A stretch of DNA of 15,665 nucleotides from Acidimicrobiaceae bacterium (GTDB taxonomy: Bacteria > Actinomycetota > Acidimicrobiia > Acidimicrobiales > Palsa-688): the NCBI GenBank assembly GCA_030838025.1, contig JAUTXM010000281.1:1-15665 (forward strand). Direction: 5' to 3'. Position 1 is the stretch's first letter, and every line of letters starts with the position of its first letter. Position numbers and translations under genes: made by a program. The notes under the pieces were generated by a model that made no database searches, was not told where the DNA came from, and was given only the letters and a program-made list of their open reading frames with translations. This document shows positions 1 through 6,325 of this stretch, piece after piece.

Positions 1-101
1 AGGGACCGGTCCCGCGTATAGCCGAGCTGGCCCAGCAGCCAACCCCAGGAGACCTCGGCCCGGCGAAGGTCGGGAACCCAGAGGGTTAGGTGGTGAAGCA
101 C
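1..101 (-). CDS. VOC (glyoxalase/bleomycin-resistance) superfamily protein, N-terminal fragment
   Basis: The open frame starts at a GTG (101-99) and runs off the left edge, so only 33 codons are visible and there is no stop. The visible start reads MLHHLTLWVPDLRRAEVSWG, then WLLGQLGYTRDRS. The pattern of an early His, hydrophobic 'LWVPDL', then 'SWGWLLGxLGY' is typical of the first beta-strand and helix of VOC-fold proteins such as glyoxalase- and dioxygenase-like enzymes; the early His is often a metal ligand. The substrate cannot be told from this fragment. It lies 28 bases beyond the esterase stop on the same strand. No good Shine-Dalgarno sequence precedes the GTG. Instead a TACCCT hexamer ends six bases before it, which suggests a leaderless transcript. 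The family call rests on motif recall from a short fragment, so confidence is moderate. Confidence 0.7.
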   Translation of the reverse strand, partial: MLHHLTLWVPDLRRAEVSWGWLLGQLGYTRDRS

Positions 102-113
102 CCGCCGAGGGTA
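102..113 (-). promoter_or_regulatory. Putative -10 element for a leaderless VOC-gene transcript
   Basis: On the minus strand TACCCT (113-108) is followed by six bases and then the GTG at 101, so transcription would start at or next to the start codon. The hexamer lies inside an interrupted inverted repeat: ACCCGC at 100-105 pairs with GCGGGT at 117-122, and AGG at 108-110 pairs with CCT at 114-116. A bound protein or an RNA fold could therefore affect initiation. No clear -35 box is visible. This is inferred from pattern only. Confidence 0.35.
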
Positions 114-129
114 CCTGCGGGTCTGGCGG

Positions 130-1035
130 TTAGAAGCCCGCGGTGTGCAGGGCCGATTCGACCGCCAGGGCATCGGCGGCCTCGCCCCTGGCGTTGGGAT
201 GGACCGGGAAGGCGTCGGTGCCGGGGACGATGGGCTCGACCCAGCGCGTGCCTTCCGCCTGGCACGCGTCGTGACCGACGCTGGCGGCAAAGGTGTCGAC
301 GAACGTGGCGCCGTGGGCCGTCGCTTCCCGCTGGAGCATGGCGTTGAGCGCCATTTCCAGCTGGTTCAGGTAGGCCACGTCTCCGGTCGTCAAGGTCAGC
401 TGCGGGTAGCAGTTGCCCCGTTGGGGGAGGATCTCGGGGTAGCCGATCACGAACACCTTGGCGGCGGGGGAGCGGGTGTGGATCGTGCCGATCGCCTGGC
501 CCACCACCGGGCCGTCGGCATTGACATGGTTGAGGAAGTAGCTGCCGAAGAGGCTCTTGCACGGGGTGCCGAGGTTCAACACGTCGAGGGCGTCGGTGGT
601 CGAGCAGGCCACCAGGGCGCTGATGAACAGCTGGTCGTCGTTGCCCCCGATGCCGACGGTGACGACCCCCGTCGTCGGCTTCAGGGCGTTGAACTGCGGC
701 GGTTGATCGGGGTACTGAGGGCTCGTCATGTCGGCCGTGGTGGCGCCGCTGCAGCTGCGGTCGCTCAGCGTGAGGCCGAGGGCGGCAGCGACCAGGTGCG
801 GATAGTTGACCGCTGATTGCAAGCAGTCGAGCGGCGCGTTGGGGGCCGGTGGAAGCACTGCGGGCGCCGAGGTGTAGGAGTCGCCCAGCGAGACGTAGGA
901 CAACGGCGCGGCCCGAGCGGTCGAGAGGGGAGCCGCCCCGAACAGGGCGACAGCAGCCACGAGGGCCACGGTGATGCGGGTTGCGACCCGTCGCGATGCC
1001 GGTCGGGGGCTGCCCGCGTAGGCGAAGAGATGCAC
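130..1035 (-). CDS. Secreted SGNH/GDSL-family esterase or lipase
   Basis: This 301-residue protein starts at GTG 1035, chosen because GGGAGG lies four bases upstream; longer in-frame starts would run into divIVA. Residues 11-43 form a signal peptide: a basic region (RPASRRVATR), a hydrophobic stretch (about 21-35) and an Ala-rich cleavage region near 40-43. The mature protein has the SGNH blocks in order: GDSY with nucleophile Ser53 (51-54), SCSGATT with a block II Gly (94-100), GGND (130-133), and HPNARG with catalytic His279 near the C terminus. Several cysteines (71, 95 and later) suggest disulfides, as in Streptomyces-type extracellular esterases. It probably hydrolyses ester bonds of lipids or polysaccharide acyl groups outside the cell; the real substrate is unknown. 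The gene is divergent from divIVA and lies upstream of the VOC gene on the same strand. Confidence 0.88.
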   Translation of the reverse strand: MHLFAYAGSPRPASRRVATRITVALVAAVALFGAAPLSTARAAPLSYVSLGDSYTSAPAVLPPAPNAPLDCLQSAVNYPHLVAAALGLTLSDRSCSGATTADMTSPQYPDQPPQFNALKPTTGVVTVGIGGNDDQLFISALVACSTTDALDVLNLGTPCKSLFGSYFLNHVNADGPVVGQAIGTIHTRSPAAKVFVIGYPEILPQRGNCYPQLTLTTGDVAYLNQLEMALNAMLQREATAHGATFVDTFAASVGHDACQAEGTRWVEPIVPGTDAFPVHPNARGEAADALAVESALHTAGF

Positions 1036-1145
1036 GTGTCCTCCCTTGGTGCGCGTTCCCGTTCTAGTCTGGTTGCGGCGGAGTCGGCGACGGCTGTCAC
1101 CACTGCCCGTCGCTGCGGCAACGCGTGGACGACGGAGGACGACCG
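1036..1145. promoter_or_regulatory. Divergent intergenic region between esterase and divIVA
   Basis: This 110-base region must carry the promoters of both flanking genes. The esterase Shine-Dalgarno GGGAGG lies at 1045-1040 (minus) and the divIVA GGAGGA at 1134-1139 (plus, six bases before ATG 1146). Around 1061-1070 the two strands offer overlapping weak -10-like hexamers, TAGAAC (minus, 1066-1061) and TAGTCT (plus, 1065-1070). No convincing -35 box is seen on either strand, so exact promoter positions are guesses. Confidence 0.3.
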
Positions 1146-1925
1146 ATGACGACCGAGCTGGCTCCCCAATTTGCGGTAACGGTACGCGGCTATGACCGCG
1201 CCCAGGTAGACGACTACGTCGACACGCTGCGGGAGTGGCTGGGCAACGCCACGGTCCGCATGGAGGAAGCCGAGTCCGAAGCCGCCCACCTGCGCGAGCA
1301 GGTGCTGCACTTGCGCAACCGACTGGCGCAACTCGACCAGCAGCTGAACGACAGCTCGCCGCGGACCATGCAAGCACTCGGTGAACGGGTGACCCGGATA
1401 CTGCAACTGGCCGAGGAGGGGGCCATCGCCGTCCAAGCCGACGCCGATGCCGAAGCCCTGGCGATCATCGGCCGGGCCCGGCAGGAGGCCGTCGACCTGG
1501 TCACAAACGCCCAATCCCGCCAGGCGGAGATGGAGGCCTTCATCGCCGGGGCCGCCGATCAGGCCACGGCCCTGGTGCAGCAGGCCGAGGCTCGGGCGGC
1601 CGAGTCGGCCGACCGGCTGCTGGCCGAAGCGGAGAGCCGGGCTGCCGGCCGCGAGGCGCTGGCGCTGGAGCGGGGACAGGCCGTGGTCGCCGATGCGGAA
1701 GCGCAACGCGGGCGGGTCTTGGCCCAGCTGGGCGACGAACGTGATGCCCTGCGGGCCGAGCTGCAGCGCCTGGAGGCCGAACGTGACGAGATGCGCGACG
1801 GGCTGACGCGCCTGCGGGAGTCCCTACACCGCACGATCTCCGAACTCCCCGGCGGTGCGCCGCCGCCGCCCCCGCCGCCCCCCTTGGCGGGGTCGCAGGC
1901 CCAACCGCCCGTCGAACCGTCCTAA
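1146..1925 (+). CDS. DivIVA-domain coiled-coil protein with proline-rich C terminus
   Basis: This 259-residue protein starts at ATG 1146, six bases after GGAGGA. Residues 9-27 (FAVTVRGYDRAQVDDYVDTL region) match the DivIVA N-terminal signature, in which an aromatic residue and the R-G-Y-D-x-x-x-V-D core form the crossed loop that senses curved membrane. Residues of about 30-230 are almost entirely Ala/Glu/Arg/Gln-rich heptad-like sequence, predicting a long parallel coiled coil. Residues 239-246 are eight consecutive prolines, followed by a short Pro/Gln tail. Actinobacterial relatives (Wag31, SepIVA-like proteins) organise polar growth, septation or cell-envelope synthesis from the cytoplasmic membrane face. 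It is shorter and more Ala-rich than typical Wag31, and no division genes are adjacent, so it is best called a DivIVA-domain paralogue. It converges on pgl with only ten bases between the stops. Confidence 0.85.
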   Translation: MTTELAPQFAVTVRGYDRAQVDDYVDTLREWLGNATVRMEEAESEAAHLREQVLHLRNRLAQLDQQLNDSSPRTMQALGERVTRILQLAEEGAIAVQADADAEALAIIGRARQEAVDLVTNAQSRQAEMEAFIAGAADQATALVQQAEARAAESADRLLAEAESRAAGREALALERGQAVVADAEAQRGRVLAQLGDERDALRAELQRLEAERDEMRDGLTRLRESLHRTISELPGGAPPPPPPPPLAGSQAQPPVEPS

Positions 1926-1935
1926 CGCGGCTGTT

Positions 1936-2610
1936 CTAGTGCGTGCCCTCGGGGGCGGCGGCGGGATCGACCAGCCAGATGATGCGGTCGGCCGTGACTC
2001 GGGCGGCGGGCAGATCGGCGCCGTCGTACACCGCCTGCATGGCTTCGCGCTTGGATTCGCCGGCCACGGTGAAGATCACCAGGCGGCCACGGGCGATACC
2101 GCTATAGGTAAAGGTCATACGGCGGTGCGGGTTGCGAGCCGACGGGTCCTCGTTCATGGTGACCAGCACGCCGGGATCGGCGCTGAGGCCCGCTGAATCG
2201 GGAAACAACGAGGCGGTGTGCCCGTCAGGCCCCATCCCCAGGTGGACCACGTCGATCCGCCCCATCTCGCCCAGCCGGAGCTGGTAGGGCTCGGGGCCTT
2301 CCTCGCAGCGCATGGGGTACACCGCATTGGCGGCGCCCACCTTCTCCAGCAGCGCCTGGCGGACGAGCAACTGGTTGGAGTCGGGGTGGTCGGCCGGCAC
2401 GCAACGCTCGTCGCTCCAGAGGACGTTGACCAGCCACCAGTCGATCTGTTCGGCGCCGACGACGGCCAGCTTCTCGTAGCAGGCCCGGGCCGTCGCCCCG
2501 CCCGAGACCGCCAGCGAGAACTCCTCGTCGAGGCGCACGTGGAATGCGTCCACCACCCGCTCCGCGAATGCGCTGGGTACGTCTTCGACGACGAAGAGTT
2601 CCCCGTTCAC
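1936..2610 (-). CDS. pgl: 6-phosphogluconolactonase
   Basis: This 224-residue cytosolic enzyme hydrolyses 6-phosphoglucono-1,5-lactone to 6-phosphogluconate, the second step of the oxidative pentose-phosphate pathway. Family landmarks are the phosphate-binding SGGAT (36-40), WSDERCVP (65-72) with the following HPDSN, and GMGPDGHTASLFP (125-137), which holds the active-site His131; a late TVAGESKREA segment (181-190) is also typical. The length is slightly short but complete for the family. The start is a GTG at 2610 with no recognisable Shine-Dalgarno sequence, 30 bases after the opcA stop, so translation may depend on readthrough from upstream ribosomes. It is the last gene of the cluster, next to zwf and opcA, which make its substrate. 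Confidence 0.93.
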   Translation of the reverse strand: MNGELFVVEDVPSAFAERVVDAFHVRLDEEFSLAVSGGATARACYEKLAVVGAEQIDWWLVNVLWSDERCVPADHPDSNQLLVRQALLEKVGAANAVYPMRCEEGPEPYQLRLGEMGRIDVVHLGMGPDGHTASLFPDSAGLSADPGVLVTMNEDPSARNPHRRMTFTYSGIARGRLVIFTVAGESKREAMQAVYDGADLPAARVTADRIIWLVDPAAAPEGTH

Positions 2611-2640
2611 GCGACGCAGGTTAACTTGCGGCTGGCGACC

Positions 2641-3615
2641 TCAGAGCCAGGCGTCGGCCGCGACGCCTGCAGCCAGGGCCTGCTGCCACACGCGGTCGCG
2701 TCCTAAGTGGGTCAGGGCCTCGGACAGGGACCACACCAGGGAGTCGTCGGGGAGGGGAAGCAGCTCGTGGTGGCGGATCTCGCCGTCGATGACGGCGCTG
2801 GCCCGCACCAGGCGTTCGCCTTCCTCCCGAGCCACTTCGAAGCTGGCGGTCGACCCGGAGCGCAGCACCACCCGGGCGTGGCGGGCGTCGTGCAGCTCCA
2901 TGCGCTCCTTGGACAGGCCGAGGCGCGATCCCAGCCATCCCGCCAGCAGGCGGCGCGGCCCCCCCTTGCCGGCGATGGAGGCCGAGGTGATCTGGCGGGC
3001 GTAGGGCCGGAACTCCGGAGGATCGAAGAGCGCCGCCACCATCTCCCTCCAGGGCCGCAGACGCATCCACGAGAGGTCGACCACGGCCCGCCGGCCCGCC
3101 AGGGCAATCAGACCCGCCACGTCGTGGGCTTCCCGCGTGTCGACCAGCACGCTGCTCGCCTTGGCGAGGAGGGGCTCGGACACCGCCGGCAGGCTGGCCG
3201 GATACCACACCACGACGGGCAGGTCCGACAGCGTGAACGGCTCGACGATCGAGTCGAGGTGACGGGCCGCCTCGCCTTTGACCCAGAGGGAGACCTCGTC
3301 GAAGGTCAGCGGGTGGCCGTCGACCTCGGTCCCGTAGATCGTCACGCTGGCGTCGATCCCCGCCGCCCCCACGACGGCCTCCGGTTGGGGTTGCACGACC
3401 AGCAGCCGGGCCGGGTGGTGGGCGCCCAGCGCCCGTAGCACCTGGGTGGCCTGGTACGCCTCGTCGTCGCTCACCGCGATCGCGACCAAGGTCATCACCC
3501 ACGTGCGCGACGCGGTGCGGGCCACGCTGCGCCGCAACTGGGCCATGGTGTCGACCACGGCGCCCAGCCCGACCTCGGTGCCGTACCAGCGGTTGAGGGC
3601 TACGGCGTCCGCCAC
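2641..3615 (-). CDS. opcA: Glucose-6-phosphate dehydrogenase assembly protein OpcA
   Basis: This 324-residue protein starts at GTG 3615, chosen because GGGAGGGG (3628-3621) lies five bases upstream. The start lies inside the 3' end of zwf (16-base overlap), which indicates translational coupling. OpcA proteins bind and activate glucose-6-phosphate dehydrogenase and tune its redox or oligomeric state; they have no known catalytic residues. Support is the position directly after zwf and before pgl, the usual length, and an OpcA-like layout: an N-terminal region with the Arg-rich SVARTASRTWVMTLVAIAVS (30-49), a central sugar-isomerase-like alpha/beta fold, and a C-terminal conserved domain. The frame remains open to 3738, but those extra codons lie wholly within zwf and are unlikely to be used. 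The call rests on context plus overall resemblance. Confidence 0.88.
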   Translation of the reverse strand: MADAVALNRWYGTEVGLGAVVDTMAQLRRSVARTASRTWVMTLVAIAVSDDEAYQATQVLRALGAHHPARLLVVQPQPEAVVGAAGIDASVTIYGTEVDGHPLTFDEVSLWVKGEAARHLDSIVEPFTLSDLPVVVWYPASLPAVSEPLLAKASSVLVDTREAHDVAGLIALAGRRAVVDLSWMRLRPWREMVAALFDPPEFRPYARQITSASIAGKGGPRRLLAGWLGSRLGLSKERMELHDARHARVVLRSGSTASFEVAREEGERLVRASAVIDGEIRHHELLPLPDDSLVWSLSEALTHLGRDRVWQQALAAGVAADAWL

Positions 3616-5159
3616 CGCCGCCCCTCCCGGGACAGGAGTTGATCGGCCTGTTTGGGGCCCCAGGTCCCGGAGGGGTAGCGCGCCAGCGGCGTGTCCTTGG
3701 ATGCCCAGGCGCTGAGGATAGGGTCGACGATGCACCACGACTGCAGCACCTCGTCGCTGCGAATGAACAGCGTGGGATCGCCGATCATGGCGTCGAGCAG
3801 CAACCGTTCGTAGGCGTCGGGCGGCTCCTCGAGGAAGGCGGCGCCATAGGAGAAGTCCATGAGGACGTCGCGCACCTCGAACGCCTGACCGGGGACCTTG
3901 GCTCCGAAACGCAGGCTGATGCCCTCGTCGGGTTGGATACGCAACACCAGGGCATTGGGGTGAAGGTCCCGGGACTCATGGGCTGCGAAGGGCAGGTGGG
4001 GGACCCGCTGGAACTGCAACGCCACCTCGGTCACCCGTTTGGGGAGGCGCTTGCCGGTGCGCACGAAGATCGGGACTCCGGCCCAGCGCCAGTTGTCCAC
4101 CTCCAGCTTCATGGCGACATAGGTCTCGGTGCGGCTGTCGGGGGCCACGCCCTCTTCCTCTCGATAGCCGGGTACCGCCATGCCCTCCGACCACCCGGCC
4201 TCGTACTGGGCCCGGACCACGTCGGTCGCGACCTGCTCGATCGACATGATCTTGACTGCCCGCAGGGCCTTCACCTTCTCGTCGCGGATGCCCTGGGCGT
4301 CGATCATGGCAGGCGGCTCCATGAGGGTGAGCGACAGGACCTGCATGACGTGGTTCTGCACGATGTCGCGCAGCGCCCCGGCGGTCTCGTAGAACCCGCC
4401 CCGGTGCTCGACGCCGAGCGCCTCGGCCACCGTGATCTGGACATGGTCGACGTAGCGCCGGTCCCAGATGGGCTCGAAGATGGCGTTGGCGAAGCGCAGG
4501 GCCAGGACGTTCTGCACCGTTTCCTTGCCCAGGTAGTGGTCGATCCGGTAGATCTGGCCTTCCTCGAAGTTGCGGTGCAGGGCGTCGTCGAGTTGCCGGG
4601 CGCTGGCCAAGTCCCGCCCGAAGGGCTTCTCGATGACGAGACGGACGTAGGCGTCAGGCCGCGCCGGGCAGTTCAGGCCCGCGGCACCCAAGGCGTCGGC
4701 GACCGGCTCGAACACCGAGGGCACCGTCGCCAGGTAGAAGAGGCGGTTGCCCGCCGTCCTCCGGTCGGCGTCGACCTCCTCCAGGACGGCCTTCAAGCGT
4801 TGCATGGTGTCGGCCCCGCCGTAGTCACCGGCCACGTAACGGAACCCCTTCACGAGTTCGGCCCAGGCCGGCCCACCGTCAGGGACGGCATCGATCAGCT
4901 TGGCCCGGAAGTCGTCGTCGCTCATGCGGCTGCGGGCCACCCCCACGACCGCGAACGTCGAGGGCAGCAGGCGCCGGCGAGCGAGCGACGCCACGGCGGG
5001 CATCAGCTTGCGGGCCGTCAGGTCGCCCGAGGCGCCGAAGACGACCAGCACCCCGGGTGAAGCGCGCCGACCCTGGTCGAGCCCCGCCGCCAGCGGGTTG
5101 GCCTCCGTCGACTCGGTCAGCGTCATGGGTGCACGGCCGGGCGGGGTTGTTGTTGCCAC
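3600..5159 (-). CDS. zwf: Glucose-6-phosphate 1-dehydrogenase
   Basis: This 519-residue enzyme oxidises glucose-6-phosphate to 6-phosphogluconolactone with reduction of NADP+. The Rossmann nucleotide site is FGASGDLTARKL (41-52). EKPFG (177-181) and RIDHYLGKE (205-213) form the active site. Asp207-His208 and His270 (in RDIVQNH) match the catalytic dyad region of the Leuconostoc enzyme, whose histidines have the same 62-residue spacing. The length is normal. The start used is GTG 5159; ATG 5126 (residue 12) is an alternative, and the first 35 or so residues look like a non-conserved extension. Neither start has a good Shine-Dalgarno sequence. The 66 bases between tal and this gene are AT-richer than the surroundings and hold a palindrome, so a separate promoter is possible. 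The 3' end overlaps opcA. Confidence 0.96.
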   Translation of the reverse strand: MATTTPPGRAPMTLTESTEANPLAAGLDQGRRASPGVLVVFGASGDLTARKLMPAVASLARRRLLPSTFAVVGVARSRMSDDDFRAKLIDAVPDGGPAWAELVKGFRYVAGDYGGADTMQRLKAVLEEVDADRRTAGNRLFYLATVPSVFEPVADALGAAGLNCPARPDAYVRLVIEKPFGRDLASARQLDDALHRNFEEGQIYRIDHYLGKETVQNVLALRFANAIFEPIWDRRYVDHVQITVAEALGVEHRGGFYETAGALRDIVQNHVMQVLSLTLMEPPAMIDAQGIRDEKVKALRAVKIMSIEQVATDVVRAQYEAGWSEGMAVPGYREEEGVAPDSRTETYVAMKLEVDNWRWAGVPIFVRTGKRLPKRVTEVALQFQRVPHLPFAAHESRDLHPNALVLRIQPDEGISLRFGAKVPGQAFEVRDVLMDFSYGAAFLEEPPDAYERLLLDAMIGDPTLFIRSDEVLQSWCIVDPILSAWASKDTPLARYPSGTWGPKQADQLLSREGRRWRTP

Positions 5160-5183
5160 AAACCGATGAAATAGATGTACTCA

Positions 5184-5206
5184 GTGACCAAAACGACCGT
5201 TGTCAC
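5184..5206. promoter_or_regulatory. Interrupted palindrome upstream of zwf (operator or RNA hairpin)
   Basis: On the plus strand GTGAC (5184-5188) pairs with GTCAC (5202-5206), and inside it AACG (5192-5195) pairs with CGTT (5198-5201) around a two-base centre. Nine base pairs form, with a three-base CAA bulge on one side. It lies 25 bases before the zwf start in the tal-zwf gap. It has no following T-run on the minus strand, so a plain terminator is unlikely. It could be a repressor site or a structure in the polycistronic mRNA. No factor can be named. Confidence 0.35.
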
Positions 5207-5225
5207 CGGCGCGATGCCAGGCCGG

Positions 5226-6323
5226 CTACAGCCGGGATGCTTTATCGGTGAGCGCCTGCTGCAGCTCGTCGAAGCTCTTGGAGAAGCTGGCCACCCCTTC
5301 ATCCTCGAGGAGCTCGGCCACCTCGCACATGTCGATTCCCACCTCGCCCAGCGCGTCGAGATGGGCCTTGGCCTCCTCGACGCCCTGGTCGATCGTGCGG
5401 GCGACGACGCCGTGGTCCATGAACGCCGTGACCGTGGGTTCAGGCATGGTGTCGACCGTGTGGGGACCGATCAGGCTTTCGACGTAATACAAGTCGGGAA
5501 ACGCCGGGTTCTTGGTCGATGTCGAGGCCCACAACGGCCGTTGCCGGTGTGCGCCCTGGGCCCGCAGCGTTGCCCAGCGATCGCCGGAAAACGCCTTTTC
5601 GAAATGCTGGTAGGCCATCTTGGCCTGGGCGATGGCGGCCTTACCGCGAAGCGCCATCCCCTTTTCCCCAAGCTTCTCCAGGCGCCGGTCGACCTCGGTG
5701 TCGACCCGGCTGACGAAGAACGAGGCCACGCTGTGGACCTGTGTCGGGTCACCGCCCCCGCCGACCCAGGCCTCGAGGCCGCTCAGGTAGGCCTCGATGA
5801 CGGCGTCATAGCGCTCCAGGCTGAAGATGAGGGTCACGTTGATGTTGCGCCCCTCGCTGATCATTTGCTCGATGGCGGGAACGCCCTCGCCCGTCGCCGG
5901 GATCTTCACCATCAAGTTGGGCAGTCCGATGCGCTGGTGCAGGGTGCGGGCCGCGCCGATGGTGCCCTCGGTGTCACGAGCCAAGCTGGGAGCTACCTCG
6001 AGCGACACGTAGCCGTCGCCACCGCCGCTTTGGTCGTACAGCGGCCGGAGCACCCCGCAGGCGTTGGTGACGTCGTCGACCACCAGATCCCAGTAGGCGT
6101 CCTCGACGCTCTCGTGCTCGGTCAGCCGGCGGAAGTCGTCGTCGTAGTCGGCCGAGCCTTCGATGGCCCTCTGGAAGATCGTGGGGTTCGAGGTCACCCC
6201 CCGAATCCCGTCGGCGACCAGCTCAACGAGGCGGCCGGTGCTCAGGTACGAGCGCTGGAGGTTGTCTATCCACGGGCTCTGGCCCTGTTGGGCGAAGAGC
6301 TGGTGCAGGCGGGTGGTGGTCAT
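5226..6323 (-). CDS. tal: Transaldolase
   Basis: This 365-residue enzyme transfers the dihydroxyacetone unit between sedoheptulose-7-phosphate and glyceraldehyde-3-phosphate in the non-oxidative pentose-phosphate branch. N-terminal SPWIDNLQRSYLSTGRL (16-32) and GVTSNPTIFQ (42-51) are signatures of the long actinobacterial-type transaldolase. Lys140 in NLMVKIPATGEG (136-147) is the Schiff-base lysine, and INVTLIFS (161-168) follows as expected. The ATG at 6323 is two bases after the tkt stop, and a GAGG within the last tkt codons serves as its Shine-Dalgarno sequence at a seven-base spacing, so the two genes are surely co-transcribed and probably coupled. The short CCGGC/GCCGG inverted repeat over the stop codon (5222-5235) has no T-run and is not a convincing terminator. 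Confidence 0.95.
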   Translation of the reverse strand: MTTTRLHQLFAQQGQSPWIDNLQRSYLSTGRLVELVADGIRGVTSNPTIFQRAIEGSADYDDDFRRLTEHESVEDAYWDLVVDDVTNACGVLRPLYDQSGGGDGYVSLEVAPSLARDTEGTIGAARTLHQRIGLPNLMVKIPATGEGVPAIEQMISEGRNINVTLIFSLERYDAVIEAYLSGLEAWVGGGGDPTQVHSVASFFVSRVDTEVDRRLEKLGEKGMALRGKAAIAQAKMAYQHFEKAFSGDRWATLRAQGAHRQRPLWASTSTKNPAFPDLYYVESLIGPHTVDTMPEPTVTAFMDHGVVARTIDQGVEEAKAHLDALGEVGIDMCEVAELLEDEGVASFSKSFDELQQALTDKASRL

Positions 6324-6325
6324 TC

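Noticed and set aside
2..13. Perfect 12-base palindrome GGGACCGGTCCC
   Set aside because: It lies within the VOC coding frame, is made of common GC-rich codons, and has no second copy, so chance is sufficient.
1926..1935. Bidirectional terminator between divIVA and pgl
   Set aside because: Only ten bases separate the stops and no stable hairpin with a T-run is seen on either strand.
3639..5060. A 473-codon plus-strand frame opposite zwf
   Set aside because: Shadow frame with no domain signature, opposite an unambiguous zwf.
5222..5235. CCGGC/GCCGG hairpin at the tal stop as a terminator
   Set aside because: Five pairs, no T-run, and the downstream genes belong to the same pathway cluster.
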